DNA from: Rotaria socialis
Taxonomy: Eukaryota; Rotifera; Eurotatoria; Philodinida; Philodinidae
NCBI GenBank assembly: GCA_905331475.1
Contig: CAJNYU010000501.1
Location: forward strand, 203,081 to 267,080
Length of the DNA: 64,000 nt
Direction of reading: 5' to 3'
In this document: positions 11,971 through 25,547 of the stretch, one piece after another
How the letters are laid out: each line of letters begins with the position of its first letter
How positions within the stretch are numbered: the stretch's first letter is position 1
Position numbers and translations under genes: made by a program
The notes under the pieces: model-generated
Seen by the model: the letters and a program-made list of their open reading frames with translations, nothing else
Database searches by the model: none
What the model was told of the DNA's origin: nothing

Positions 11971-14867
11971 GTATCATATTATGAGATTTATTTGTTGTGT
12001 TTCGAATAGCATTATCAGTTTTCGAAAAAAAATAATTGTTACAATAGTTGAATGGCGAAAGGATCGCATTAAGTCATCGCCATTTCCTCAAAAGAATATC
12101 GTTCCATTAATGACGGAGATAGTAGTTATGGTGGTAAAGGAATTGATGGTGATTCAAAATTTAAAGTAAGTAATTGTGCAGAGCAATCGTTGGCAGGCTG
12201 ACGGGAGACAGAACTCGCAACGCCTTGATAAGTAGTATCAGAGACGTAACTAATAAAAATACTAGGTGCTACAATAATTAGTTAATGGCAGAATGACGGC
12301 AAAGAAAATTAAATGGTATTGAATATTGGATGAAGATCCAATAGTTTGTTCAATAAACAAGAAATAGATTCGGATAAGAACCCGACAAGCAAGTAGCTGA
12401 AACGAATTGCAGTGACTGTAAGGAATAATTAAATTGAGAAGAAAAATAGCAGTAGCGAAGTTGCATTCGAATGATGAGTGAAAGGTATTAAAAGAATTAA
12501 TACAGGTATATCTCAGAGAAGAGAGATATACGAACAAGTTTGAAGAAAAAAGAGAAGAATACCTATTAATTGAATTAACAATATTAGGCGCCAAAAACAA
12601 AACAAAAGGAAATGAGAGGGAAGCTAGAAAAAGAAACAAGCAAGCACCAAGATAACATCAGTGACGATTATGCCGTCACACCCCTGTTGTTATACATGTT
12701 TGGAATGGCTCTTTCGGAATAAAGAAGTCACAAACAGAGCATAATAATCTATGAAAAATTCGAAAAAAGCAAGTAACAATTTCAAAGGCGGCACATGTAT
12801 TCCCTCTACTCAAAGGAGGATATATACAAAAAAAGGAGTTCATCGCATTCGCTCATGGCGGGTATGTTCATATATTGATTTACACAAAACAAAAATATGC
12901 CACTTTAACCTTACGCTTCTGTAACTTTTCATGAGGTTTTGCTTTTTCTTGCAATCCAGCAATGGTCCATCCTCGACTGAAGGAGGGGTTATTCAAAATG
13001 CATTGAGTTGTAGTTTTCCTAAGACGGGAAGTGACCTTTTCAAGAAAACAATTATGATTTCTTTTATAAAGCTTGGCCATAGGTAATCTAAGTCGGAGAA
13101 TCCGAATCCTCATTGGTTGCTTCGCAATTTCGAAAAACGTTCCTCTTGTGTTGAGCACGCTATTCTATGGAAATGGTCGTTTTCTTTATAAAATCGAAAG
13201 AGAATATTTTTTGATCGGGCCATTCAAGCAGTAATGTTGCACCTCAAAAATCCAAGATGGAATCTGTTATTTATTAAATAGGGCTTCGTGGAAAATGTAG
13301 CTCACGAACACATGTCTATGAAGTAATCAGGTGATTGGAATCTATGAATTTCGTATCAGTTTCAAAACATGTAATATTGGCATTTTTTTTAGCAATAGCT
13401 TAGTATCATATGCTGATTAACCGTATGTTTCGAAAGGATGTAGGGATGACGAATTGGCTTGACTGTATTTGTGAGTCCGACGGACGATGATATATGTCTC
13501 GAAGAAGCGATGACAAACAACTAGCCGCTCACTGAAAAAATTCATAGTAAATATACTCCAGAAAAGATGCAATGTAAGCTCTAATAAGATTTTAGAGGAC
13601 GCTACACAAATATTTCGCCAAAGATAGCTTCAAAAGTAGCGTCGATTTTCTAGTAGTAACTTAAAATTGAATGCATACAGGAAGTGTCATAAAACAAGTG
13701 CTTAATATGGAATTTCTCATGTTAAATTGTTCCTTTATTCATGTAAAAGGTGCTTGAATAACGGAAAATATTAGTTAGCTAGACTTTGTAAGAGTAGCAA
13801 CCACTAGCGGTGAACGGCTGATCGGTTCGTATTAAAACAACATTCTGACTTATTTCTTGCTTATTGTTTGGCCTATCTTACAGAGACTAGATAATACAAT
13901 CGTCTAAAGAAATTTTTTGGTCTTTAAATTTTCTTAGAAATTAATATTTAATTGCATTTTGTTTTGCGATATTTTTCTAAGTCAAATCAAATATTGCTCT
14001 ACTAAATGAAGTAGCGAGATCTATCTATTATTCGAAATTCTGAGTATATTCATTGTTGTTTTTTTATGGCATAGAAATTTATGTTCATTATTAATTAAAA
14101 AATTCTTTATAAAATTAATTTAAAACGAAATTTTATTTAAAAATCTTGTTTTGGTTCCAAAAAAAGTGATTTTCTCTTTTCTTGAATGTTTTGTTTTTGT
14201 CACCATCGAATTACAGTGACCTCTATTTAGACCAATAGAATAATATTTCTCTTTTTGTCTTGTCTCTCTCTTTCCGATAGAAGACAAAAAATCAGTTGTT
14301 AAATTTCCATTTCTACATTTATTATGGCTCAGTTTTTCTCTATATTGAATAGTTCTTTCTGTTAAAAATAAATTCTAGTACAGTATTTTTGCCATGGTCT
14401 GATTATAGGTTACTAGAAAAAAAAACAGTAACAGTCAAATGATAGATTTTTATCAAATTAACCTTGATTGTCAAAATGAAACTTGTGTATTTACTTACTT
14501 ACTGTTTTCACAATTTATTTATTTCAAATAAGAACTAAAGAGCAGAAAAGTTTCGTGATTTACTGTTGTATTTCCTTGTGTTTTTCTACTAACAAGACAT
14601 TCAACTTTCAACGGTACATTATTTTTATATGAAGTAAGAATCTTTCCTTTTCTATATGAAATATTTTGTTTTTGTTTTTTGTTTTTTATTAGACATTAGG
14701 ATAATTAATATTTTATTGAATAACTTGAGCACTTCTTTAGAATATACAAGGAGGAATCATGCAGTTGTTTATGATAAAGTTTTGGTTTGATATATTGAAT
14801 TGATAATTTATATTTACTTTTAGATAATTTATCGATCTCTAGCGTGTCTCAATATGGATATTGAACG
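11971..14867. other. Gene-free interval
   Basis: No recognisable gene. The composition around 12180-12860 is purine-rich and less AT-rich than its surroundings, which may mark old inserted DNA, but no terminal repeats or coding motifs were found. Frames of 92-125 codons on the minus strand (13158-12880 and 12639-12262) match nothing I recognise. Confidence 0.4.
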
Positions 14868-17800
14868 ATGAGTACTAATACGAATGGTTTTCAACCGCCT
14901 TCAACATCGATGGTGTACAATGGAAAAAATGGTTGGTATTTTAGAATTCTGTGCATTTTTATGATTTACTATAGCTACGGATCTTTGAGTGGGAAAAAAT
15001 ATTGCATAGAGTTTTCTCTTACTATTGAGGTTATTTTTAAATTCCGAAACTTGAATTTATTCTATAAGGCAGAACTATTTAGAAGATTCTAATGAGATAA
15101 AATTATGAAACATGATGTAACTGCTATTGGCAATAACAGAGGAAACTAATTTTATATAATCTATTAATTCTGTAATAACTATGTAACACAAAAAACTAGG
15201 TACGTCCCACAGAGGTTTCAGCCAATAAAATTTTTATACGCTTCAAGTGCGAAAAATAATTCTTGTTGCACATCACTAAATTAAAAAAAAATAAAACAAC
15301 ATTTTCTTCGAGCTCCATAAATCGTACGTTTGAAGTAATTTAAAATAAAATTATTTTATTTTTTTAGAGATTTCGAAACGTCTACCAAGCACAAGTAGTA
15401 CAAGCAGTACCAGCAGTAATAGTACAATAGCAACAAATAAACGTCTAAAAGCAAAATTAGTTGTATCAAGTGTTAATGAGACACGACCAATGAAAAAAGA
15501 AAAACCTAAAAAGCAAACACCAACAAATGAATCATCAAAAAGACGTCCCATTCAAAATGATCCAAATAATAATTCAACGAAAAAAATTAAACAACCACAA
15601 CATTCGCGACATTTACTTGCACATCCTATTTTACATCATCATCATCATGAGAAAAAATCTCAATTGGAAAACATTCCAACATCAGCCATTAAAAACGAAC
15701 ATCATGTTATCAATAATGATCATTGTGATTCATGCGGAGAATTATACGGTGAAATGATATCATGTGATAAATGCCCAGCAACATTTCATCTTCTTTGTGC
15801 TAATCCGCCATTATCAAGAGAAAATGTTCCAAAAGGATCTTATTTTTGTGAGAATTGTCGAGTTAAAGAAGTAGAAGATGAATTAACAAACAAAGATAAA
15901 CACACGAAAACAAATGTACAAATCTCAAAACCATTTTCATTTGAACCAAAAAAGAAATTGAATATTAATGGATTTAAAAAGATCTGCCACAACAACAATC
16001 AACTTTGGGACAAATTAAATTACCAACAGGTAAAATTTCATGTTACATCAACTGTGAGTCTCTTGCAAGGATTCTTTCGTTTGTCGTTACTTTGAAGAAG
16101 AAAGTATAGGCACCGATCCGTAAGCAATAGATCTAGATCAAACGTTGCACGAATTAGCATGATTATTTCTCAGAAAATATATTACTATTGTTCTAAGCGA
16201 TGGAGTATGCTTTCAACAATTTGAATAGAATGAGAATTTTCGGTAATCTACAAAAACTGCTCAATTGGAGTTTTGGCAGATTTCTTATGTTGAAAGTCAC
16301 AATAAACTTTATTCTCCATTAAAGTTGTGAACGAAGCGAAAAATGATATTCTGAGTAGATATCTATTCTAATCGAATATGAGTAAAACTCAGAATGGAAT
16401 TTTTCAAAATGATTATTCTTGCCTATTGTTTATTAATATTATTTATTCAGAGAAGAAGAGCTAATTGTAGAGAAATAAATAATCTTATACAATCATCTGT
16501 ATGCATACTTATGAATACAAACGAACAGCTAATAAGATAAAATCAAGTTCTTTCTTATGGATATATTCATGAGTGAAGTATTCGAAGGTCTTATACACTA
16601 TGTATCATTGTGTTTAATAAAATTCGAGAAAGTATAGATTTTTTTCATTTGTTTTCTAGCATCCAATGGTCGATCATTAATACAGCCATCTGGTGAAATA
16701 AAATTTCGTGCAACAAATAATACAACTAAAATCAAGTCATCAATGAATCTCAAACGTAAACGTGATGATTCCTCGAGTTCTTCACCATCAAATACTCTGC
16801 AATCTGTAAAAATTCCCACAACACAAATTGAATCGCTACGCCGCTTACTACTTTCATGTCGACCAGAAGAATTTCGCGGTCCATCATTACCGTTTGAGGA
16901 TCAAAACTATAATCGTGATACCTATTTTCAAAAAAATACTTTATCATGGCAAAAATTTTGTTTTATTTGTCGAAAATGTTCGGCAAATCATATTCCATCA
17001 ATTCATTGTGATTATTGTCCATTAACGTATCACCTAGATTGTTTAACACCACCAATGACATCATTACCATCGTCAATGGATAAATGGATGTGTCCAAATC
17101 ATATCGAACCAATATTAGATCGATATTTATTAAAGAAAAATATTTATTCTACTAGTGAACGTGTAAAAATTTATCGACAATATTCACAAATCGAACATAA
17201 TACAATCATACAAGAATTTACACGTATGAGACAAACAAAAAAACATTTATTATCAAAAACAGTAGATAATAATAAATTGGGATCCATCGATATAAGTCAA
17301 ATACCTAAAGTTATTGAACAATATTATTCAAATGCAAATAAAAAATTCACACATGCCGATGAAAACTTTATGGATGATACTAAAGACGAGAAAGAAGAAT
17401 GCATACAGGTAACATCCGATTGTGTTTTTTTAAGTGTATGCTCATGTAGAAGGATTTCAGCGATTTTATTAGCAAAAGATATGTGAGTGTTGTTCGTTAA
17501 TAAAGCTATGATAAAAAATTATAGTTTTAACATTTTGATTGCGGTATATTTTATAGATACCATAAATAGGTTGAACGAGACAAACTAACATCAGTTAATA
17601 TTGTAGATTGATCATTTCGTTAGCAAGAGTTATACATTGCTCCAAAAATTTCTAGCTAATAGATGAGCAAAATAAAGCATTTTACTGTGTAAATACATTT
17701 CATAGTCATAGCAGCTAGGAAAAAAACTTTTGCTCCCTAAGCAAACCTATAGGCGATATTTTGTTTCCCTAGGACAAAAAATTGTTTCTTTTTGTCAATT

Positions 17801-18891
17801 GAATACGTCGAGAAAGGTGTACTAGTTTTCATAGAAAAATTCAGGAAATTTAAACTCAAAATCTCTTATTCCAACTATTTCAGAACGTTTAACTCAGTAA
17901 AAGAACAATAAACTGTCTCTTACTTACATATATCCTGTTTAATGAATTAGGACAGATTTGGGTTCCTACATCTAATAAATTTGATATATTTTATTATGCT
18001 TTAGGCACCTGTGGTCGTTAATGATCGTTCATCTACATCATATGAGCCATGTGTATGGGATGTATTACAAGCAATAATTAATGATATCAGCGATGGTCAC
18101 ATCTATGAATTTTCATCGATATCTGATTCTTCTTTATTGAATGGCAATGATCAAACAAGTAAAAAATCACAAGAAACAATACTCGATAAAATAGATATAC
18201 TATTGAATGAATTAAATGAACCAAATTATTCAATAGAAAACAACAAAATCAATAACGATGGTCTTGCAGTTCTTCTCGCTGTAGCTGATTCTTGTTTATC
18301 CGATGAGAATTCTTCATTACCATCGAAACAACTATCGTAAATATTATATTTCTTGGTGCAAAAAAAAATACAAAATTGTTTTCTTTTCTTCCTAGAACTT
18401 CATTAATGAATAGTCTCTCGCTTTTAATAGATCTTTCACAATTTCGTTTATCTCATGCAGCTCTTATACATACACGTTCAAAACATGTTATTTATCTACG
18501 TAAACAAGTCATTTGGTTTGGTTCATCAATATCAAATGAGATATGTTTAAAAACTTTTAATGATTATCAAACATGCCAATATGTTTCTGAAAGACATGCG
18601 TGCTTATACTATGATCGAAAACGTAATTTATTTGAATTGTTAAATTATAGTGAATATGGCACTATTGTTAATGGTCTTCGTTATGGTCTTGGAAATTTAT
18701 CTGATACTGAAAGTGATGATGATGATGAAAATGATGAGAAAATACTTGAGAATGATAATTTACGAAAATGTTTCTGTTTAACATCACCATCGTATCATTC
18801 AGCATGGGATGGACCTGCCCAAATCGAACAAGGAACAGTAGTTCACATTGGTTGTCATGAATTTCTCTTTTACCGGCATGTTGTCCGATAG
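14868..18891 (+). CDS. PHF12: PHF12-like protein (two PHD fingers plus FHA domain)
   Basis: Chromatin adaptor of the Rpd3S-like/Sin3-HDAC class (yeast Rco1 counterpart). Exons: 14868-14931, 15368-16029, 16660-17408, 18005-18336 and 18396-18891, all GT-AG. The product is about 767 aa if one base is missing in the A5 run at 15976-15980 (see findings). PHD1 is about residues 141-185: 'CDSCGELYGEMISCDKC', 'FHLLCANPPLS', 'YFCENC'. PHD2 is about 343-390: 'CFICRKCS', 'CDYCPLTYHLDCLTPPM', 'KWMCPNHIE', followed by the PHF12-type helix region 'RVKIYRQYSQIEHN'. A C-terminal FHA-like domain (about 626-701) has 'VIWFGSSISNE', 'SERHACLYYD' and 'EYGTIVNG'. Basic, Ser-rich linkers lie between. Human PHF12 is about 1000 aa, so the linkers are shorter here. 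The domain order makes the family call firm. Confidence 0.88.
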
Positions 18892-19123
18892 TACAAAAAC
18901 AAATGAAAAAGAATTCACTTTCTCATTTTGTTTTTTTCTTGTTGTTTCTCTACTCTTTTGTATATAGTTTATTTGTGATTTTGGGTTATTCAACAAAAGG
19001 AAGAAAAATAATGTTGATGATGAAGATGAAAGCCAAAAAACCCGCTTGTTCTCTCTCGCTCTCTGTATTCTTATTTTTGATTTTTGTTTTGTTTTTTCCC
19101 CATAACGCATATCATTATATATA

Positions 19124-19145
19124 AATATATATATATATATATATA
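19124..19145. repeat. TA microsatellite
   Basis: TA tract about 22 bp long in the presumed 3' flank of PHF12. Confidence 0.85.
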
Positions 19146-20822
19146 GCTTTAGCGCCCGAGATCGACATTGGTTCTCGTTGTCTATTTTTGTGTGTATGTT
19201 ATACTTTTCTCTCTTTCTCTTCTCTATGTCATGTGTATAAGTAAAGAATTATGCGCGACTTATCCTGCAAGCATAAAAAGAATCTTGTTTTGTTCTTTTC
19301 AAATCTGACATTTCAATAAGAAAAACTTTGAAAAATAGTTATCTCTCAATAAGAGCACAGAAAATCAAGCAATGGAATCAATTTTTCAATCGTTTCTATA
19401 AAAAAAAATGAGTTACGAATACAGTAGATTGTTTTAATTATCGAATCAAGTAGCAGACTAGATTAAACCGAGAAAGAAATAAAAGCATTTATCTTAAAAA
19501 GAAATTACACGCATTTTAGGATTTTTTGAATGTGAGCGAAAATCTGTCACCCTGAGTACTTTGAAAACTTAATTGTTTACAATCAGCCTTACGACAATCA
19601 TTATGAAAGATATTTGAATAGACCACTGAATTCTTTTTCCAACTAAAATATCACAAGGAAACTTAACAAGACATGTACATTTTTTTGAAGTAGCGTTCAT
19701 GTTCATATTTTATATGACATCTAATGAGAACAAAGTTTCATTGATATTTAGTTCAATTCATTAGCTACTAAGCATGTAACAGAGAAGAGAAGATTTCGTA
19801 ATTATAAATTTTCAACGTTTAGGATATATCGAACATAACATGATGGTTTCTAGAATAATTTGCTGAATTTTGAATAAGATTTATATACAATGTATATTAT
19901 CGACTGGATACTGTGCATACAATGACATCTAGCGACATTTTCATCATGAATTCTATAGTTTTCACGAGATTATTAATGTGAATAATTGCTGTTTATATCC
20001 TCAGATTTAGAATGATACTATTGTGTCGTTCATACAAAATCCGAGAGTTCCAATGTTCTTATACCATAATAGAACTAAATAGCGAGACCTAAAACTTTCA
20101 TTCACACGTGTCTTTATGCAAAGTGTGACATCGATATTCGAAAATCAATATTTCAGAGGCAAATATGATACTATGTTTCAAAATATACAGTAAGAAGTCA
20201 AGGTCACAAACCCTTTTCTCAGCTATACATTTAACTCGTTCGAGTCTATGTAATGTATACAGGTTCGACAAAAAAGCGACTTATCTGTTCGAGGACTCTA
20301 CTCGTTTGTTGAAAATAATTTATATTTTATCTTTATTGACACTGGTTCAATATGCCGTTGGCACAAATTGTCCTTACACTGTCGTGAGATATTACTAGTA
20401 AAGAGAAGAAAAAGTATCAGATACAACTGAACGATGATAAGAAGATTTGACCATCAACTTGAACAGAACGACGATCATATTCAAGGCATTCAGTCGAGAT
20501 GAATCGAGGCACTGCTCTAAACACATAAGTTATTCTTATTGAATTCATAGAACAACCTTGTTGATTTGTTCAAATGATTGCACTCATATTCTTGTTTATC
20601 TGCTAACAATCACTTATAATACACTCAACTTGTTTTGATCTCTGACATATATTGTTTCAATTCTTCCAATCCAACATCGACAATAGATTCATGTAAAATA
20701 TGACAAAAGAAAAAAAATAATCTCGTAAGTTATTTGTCTCGTTCGGTTTCTTTTGGCACAAGTATATCAATATACTCTTAAGTACGTAATCTGCTGATCC
20801 ATCACTACATATTTCTACATAG

Positions 20823-20870
<48 letters not shown>
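20823..20870. repeat. ATA/TAA trinucleotide microsatellite
   Basis: Sixteen perfect or near-perfect copies of ATA. On the minus strand it reads as poly-isoleucine inside a chance frame, which should not be taken as a protein. Confidence 0.92.
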
Positions 20871-20872
<2 letters not shown>

Positions 20873-21208
20873 GAAATGTTGATTCTTTTTTTTTTCTTCT
20901 ATATGAACAAGAACAAACCATAAGGTACTGTTTCTTCTTGTCACCTCAGCATGATATTCTATAAGGTGACAAGGTACGTAATTTGAGTAGGACACGTGTC
21001 ATTCAAATAAGTACACCTCAGTCATATCATATACACATTCTATTATTGTGATAAGAATACTGTCTATTAAACAAGCGAAAGTTGATAGTCATTTGATTAT
21101 GATTCTTTAAACGCTTGAAATGAAATTTTTACATTTCCAGAAAAAAAAACAAAAAATGACTCCTACTGTGAATTCTTCTAAATGATATGTCTGCACGAGT
21201 ATGTATTT

Positions 21209-21242
21209 CTCTCTCTCTCTCTCTCTCTCTTTATATATATAT
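21209..21242. repeat. CT tract followed by TA tract
   Basis: About eleven CT units, then a short TA run. Simple repeat, intergenic. Confidence 0.85.
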
Positions 21243-22350
21243 ACATGCATCTTACTCAAACAATAGGTGAACGAGAAAAATTCATCATGTTTTTCTTTAC
21301 TAAAAAAAAATCTCTCGCCTATTTGTATGAATGCAGGTGTAGCATGCTATGGACTCTACTGCTTCCTGTATATGATTGTTCATTCATTGTATAAAAATGA
21401 TGAGTAGGATGCAGAAGGTATCGCATGTCTATAGAACGAACAAAATTGGCTAGACATTGACTACTCAAGTGTGAGAACAATGGTGTTCACGCTTATTCAA
21501 TAATAGTACTATATGTTGTTCACAATCTAATTGTTCATATGTGTGTATGTAGAGAAAGAACTAGGAAAAAGAAATGATGCATCAAAATTTTCCGATTATT
21601 AACATTTCTTTTTAGTTTTTATATTAAACTACTTATGTATTGTCAAAAAAGACAATAATCATTCAAGTAGTCGCAATTTTGAAACATATTAGTTTCTTTT
21701 TTTGATCATATCGATTCGTTTGTAGTCGTTGTCTCTACATTTCTTTGTTCCATTCAACTATTGTCAAGTGGCTCGTTGTCAACTGTAAATTTTATTTAAT
21801 TTTTTTAATTTTTTGAACTTGTGATCAAAACACACTTCGCCATTCTTCTTTTCATTTCTATGAATCAATAATCTATTTTTATTCGTCTCTTAAATTTCAT
21901 CACACGACTAATGACACAATAAAATCAATTGTAAAATGTAAAGGTGTCGTTTTGATATTTCCTCATTTTGTGTTATACATATCAATAGACAAACATAGGA
22001 TTATCATCATGTCGATCAAATAGAAATATCTATATGTAGATGCGAGAAAAAAACTAATTCTATTTCTTAAGATATGATCAAGTGTATAGTTACGAATATC
22101 AATTTATGTTACTGAAATCAAACTTTTCTTTAAATGAGATAACATAAGATTTTCGATTGTTAAGAAAAAAAAATCATATCAATCTGTTCGTTGTATAACA
22201 CAACGGTCATTGGAATTGTTTTTAAATTTTATTTTAAACTAATTAAGAAAAAGACTTTTTTTTTCTGTTCTTCAATTAAGCAAACGTTCCATTTGTTTTT
22301 TTTCCATCGTATCTATCAACACTTTTCTTCGTTCTTTTCTCTCTCTGCGC

Positions 22351-22369
22351 CTCTCCTCCCTTCCTCCCT

Positions 22370-22408
<39 letters not shown>
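22351..22408. repeat. CCTC/CT/GC simple-sequence tract in the presumed 5' leader of the BH3-like gene
   Basis: Pyrimidine tract (CCTCC, then CT repeats to 22400) ending in GCGCGCGC, about 85 bp before the ATG at 22491. The position suggests promoter or 5' UTR sequence. Confidence 0.7.
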
Positions 22409-22490
22409 ATTCAATCTATCGCGATCGTCCGTTCGTGCGTTCTTCATTTTCAATTTTCATATCAATCAACACATTCATATTATCGATAGA

Positions 22491-22998
22491 ATGGCAACAA
22501 AAACGACAATTACCTTATCACCCATAAAACGTTGTCATGCTTCAACAATGTCAAGAAAACGACGTTTATCATCTTTACTAATTAATAATCGTAAACACCA
22601 ACTGGATTTATCATTAACAATACCCATAATTCATTCTCTACCGACGAAAATCACAGCTAGTTGTGAAAAACAAATGATGCCATCAATGAAATTACCTGAT
22701 CTTGTCAATGATATTATGATTGAGCAACAACAACAACGAGAAGTTATTGTTAATATTGCCACTATGTTAAGAAAAATTGGTGATCAAATCGATGAACAAC
22801 TACAGGTAATGATCGGTTCGAAAAAAATTCAATTTATCTTCATCTAATATAAATATTTAGATTAATAATTTTCATTCATGGGAAACTTTGTTTTCTATTT
22901 AGATAAACAACACTTCATCATCAATCGATCACAGATTTGGCCAACGAACCATTACACTTATTTATCGTTTATCTCGTATACTTCGTTGTTTCTTGTAA
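22491..22998 (+). CDS. Small protein with BH3-like motif (candidate BH3-only protein)
   Basis: Two exons, 22491-22805 and 22903-22998, joined in phase 0 across a 97-bp GT-AG intron; 136 aa. The start is the ATG after the pyrimidine tract. The frame is open further upstream, but that stretch is simple-repeat-derived and has no in-frame ATG near it. Residues 89-104 read IATMLRKIGDQIDEQL, which fits the BH3 pattern (hydrophobic-x3-L-x2-hydrophobic-G-D-x-hydrophobic-acidic) of Bcl-2-family death ligands. A hydrophobic/basic C-terminal segment (about 121-136, ITLIYRLSRILRCFL) could anchor to a membrane, as in Bim-type proteins. The N-terminal part is basic and Ser-rich, with no other domain. BH3 motifs are short, so function is an inference; the gene model itself is better supported than the role. 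Confidence 0.6.
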
Positions 22999-25299
22999 TC
23001 TTTTTTTTTTCTTTCTTAAACATTGTTTGTTGTTCATTGTGCCCCGGTCGCTGGTGCTATTTAGCCCTTGATGTACATTCAAGTTTTCTTCGATTATTTA
23101 TTTTTCAATATATCTACATAATACTATTTAAATGTATTGATCCATCTTATTTGTTTGATTTTATTTAATGATGAAATAAAAGTTGTTTTTAATGATGAAA
23201 TCAACCGATCTACTGCCCGGATACGTTTACGCTTTTCTCAATAACAACTAAATTAAAGATTCTAAAATTATCGGGAGAAATAAAATTTTTGAATGCTGCC
23301 TTCTATGTAATAAAAGCAACGCGAGGATTAAAAGATTCTCAATGAACTGTCAAAGTTCATTTTGTTTTCACTCAGTTTGTTCTTTTTTTTTGAGGTCACA
23401 TTAAAATGCATCTTTAAAAAAATATGTGAGATAGACCAGAAACTTTATCAGAAAAAAAAATAAAAGTCACAATTAAACCCTAGTTATCTTTCAAAAAGTA
23501 CAAAAAAATTGCAAATTATGATTTATCACCTAGTTTTTTTTTATTTAAAATATTTTAATTTAATCACCATAAATACATAGATACATACTTGTCGTGATTG
23601 ACTTATCACATTTTTTTTTCGATTGACAGGCGAACGTATTTATTTTTCTATCAAATGTGTCAAGTATGAAATCATTATTCATGCTGATTAGGTCACCGGA
23701 TATGGTCAAGTAGTGATCATCATCACCTTTTCGTTTGTCTTTCAATGCGATATTTGTCAACGAGACAATCATCCATGCAAATGTCATATAAATACATCGC
23801 TTCTCTTTGTCTTTTGTAAAATGAGACCCTTGAATTCCTTCGGATGAGACACACAACTATACTAGATCAAGAGATCATTGCCGGTGTTCTTTTTGATCAA
23901 GAATCGATAAGTGTCTTGTATTCAAAGTCATATCGATTTCATTGCAGTCAATTGCACATATACTTCATTTATATTTTTCAATGGTAGCGGCGATGAATAG
24001 TTTCCTTGTTCTTTCTTTGACATTTTTTCAGTCTGTTGATATGGTGGTGCATTGTTTTGATCTTTTCCTTTTTCATGTATACTAATCGAAGGAAATTGAA
24101 AGTGGCACGTGCGTTTCGAATTTCAATCATTTGCTTCCTTTCTTTCTTTTTCTAGTAGAAATAATAAAAATAAATCTAAACATAAGAACAAAGGTTAATA
24201 TATCCATAGGAACATTAGTATTTACTATTTTCAACACAGATAGCAATAGGAAACTTATCTTTTCAGATTGTCTGATTAAAATCAAAAGGCCACAAAAAAA
24301 GCAGTGAATTGCTTTGTCTTGATTTTTTTATTCTGCTTTTTCGTGTGATCTATACATTCATTGTAGCAATAGCTTGATAAGTTATTTCATGACTTGAAAT
24401 AGATATTTTCTTTATATTCTTATATCAACATGACACATCTATACATAATTAATAAAGTGTTACTCGGCCCATGATAGATGCCTTGCGGCGTTTAACCATA
24501 CAGGTGTTCCATTTGTTTATTCGTTAAATCATTAGAAAAACAAACTTGTATTGTCGTCAATCGATTTAAATCTTCTCGTATGCTATAGGAACAATGCGCA
24601 CATATAAAACATGCGCATTAAAACTGATCGTCAGATTATATCATACATATATGATCAATTAAAGCCTAGCTTTCGTTCGATAGTTGAGTGTTAAATATCA
24701 TGCTGAGACAGATAGGCGGAGAACTACTGTCTCCTTATGTCTATGTGATTCTTATGCACCTGTGTATTTATGGTAAATTCAACTATTATTTATATTTATT
24801 TGTTTACTCTTTTCGACATCTACTCAATCTCAATTGAGACAATGAAGGCCGGATGTTGACAATAAAATCTAATCAAGTGGCTATAAGTGGAGGAGAAAGA
24901 GAAAATAAGCTGACTGACAAATGAATTATACACGTGGCTATGGCATGTTTGTTGATTATTCTATAGAAATTTTACTCAACAATGTTTACTTAATTGAAGC
25001 AAAATGAACAGATAACATGAGAATTAACTTTTCTTTCTTTTCTTTTCTTGACTTGACTTATGCATGTATACTTATAATAAGTAGTTCGCTACCCAATTTA
25101 TATTGAACCAAAGAATATGCTTTGTTATTATCCAAATTGAAGACTAGTACATCGTCGGCAATTCGACACTAATTAATTTATTGCTAATATTTTGATATGC
25201 TTAGGTAGAACTCCTCGAGTTATCTTATAAAAATATTGCGCTTCAATATTTTCCCATAGAATTTTTATTAAAAGAATTTTGTCCACATTAATTCTTTTC
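22999..25299. other. Gene-free interval
   Basis: 3' flank of the BH3-like gene, then AT-rich sequence with no recognisable gene or clear repeat. A 98-codon minus-strand frame (23856-23560) has no motif. Confidence 0.5.
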
Positions 25300-25535
25300 A
25301 AGGGGTAAACGGTGGACTTGAAGTAGAAAAGTACGCTAAAGTACTTCAAAGTAGACTACTTGAAGTAGCTCAAAGTACCACCCAAGTAGCCCAAAGTAGG
25401 AACAAGAAGCTTCAGGAAAATTTGAAGTTGAAAAGTACGTCAAAGTAAGCTACTTCGAATAGCTGGAACTAACTTGAACTAGCTTAAAGTAGCTCAAAAT
25501 AAGTTCAAGTCCAAAAGTTCGCCGTTTCCCCCTTG
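25300..25535. mobile_element. Word-repeat palindromic element A (CAAGGGGTAAACGG termini)
   Basis: A 236-bp element with inverted ends CAAGGGGTAAACGGTGGAC (25300) and GTTCGCCGTTTCCCCCTTG (ending 25535). The interior is almost entirely AAGTAC / AAGTAGC / CTTCAAAGTA words. Non-coding. It is adjacent to a sister element (25548-25684) with related termini. Confidence 0.7.
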
Positions 25536-25547
25536 ACTCTTTTTTTC

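Larger units (their letters stand above)
18892..22490. other. Gene-free interval with microsatellites
   Basis: No supported gene between PHF12 and the BH3-like gene. It contains TA (19124-19145), ATA (20823-20870) and CT (21209-21230) simple repeats. Other reading frames here are short and driven by composition. PHF12's 3' UTR occupies the start; no clear poly(A) signal decides its end. Confidence 0.55.

Noticed and set aside
11951-12169. 72-codon plus-strand frame
   Set aside because: Overlaps the low-complexity ORF remnant on the other strand and has no motif.
12262-12639. 125-codon hydrophobic minus-strand frame
   Set aside because: Phe/Ser/Leu-rich reading of purine-rich DNA with no pattern of a membrane protein family and no neighbouring exons.
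18799-19110. Minus-strand frame over the PHF12 end
   Set aside because: Antisense to the FHA exon and 3' UTR; Ser/Lys runs come from simple sequence.
20657-20995. Minus-strand 112-codon frame with poly-Ile
   Set aside because: It is a translation of the ATA microsatellite.
22191-22490. 100-codon N-terminal extension of the BH3-like protein
   Set aside because: It is translated CT/TTC-rich simple sequence, with the nearest usable ATG at 22491.
23560-23856. 98-codon minus-strand frame
   Set aside because: No motif, poor composition, no splice context.
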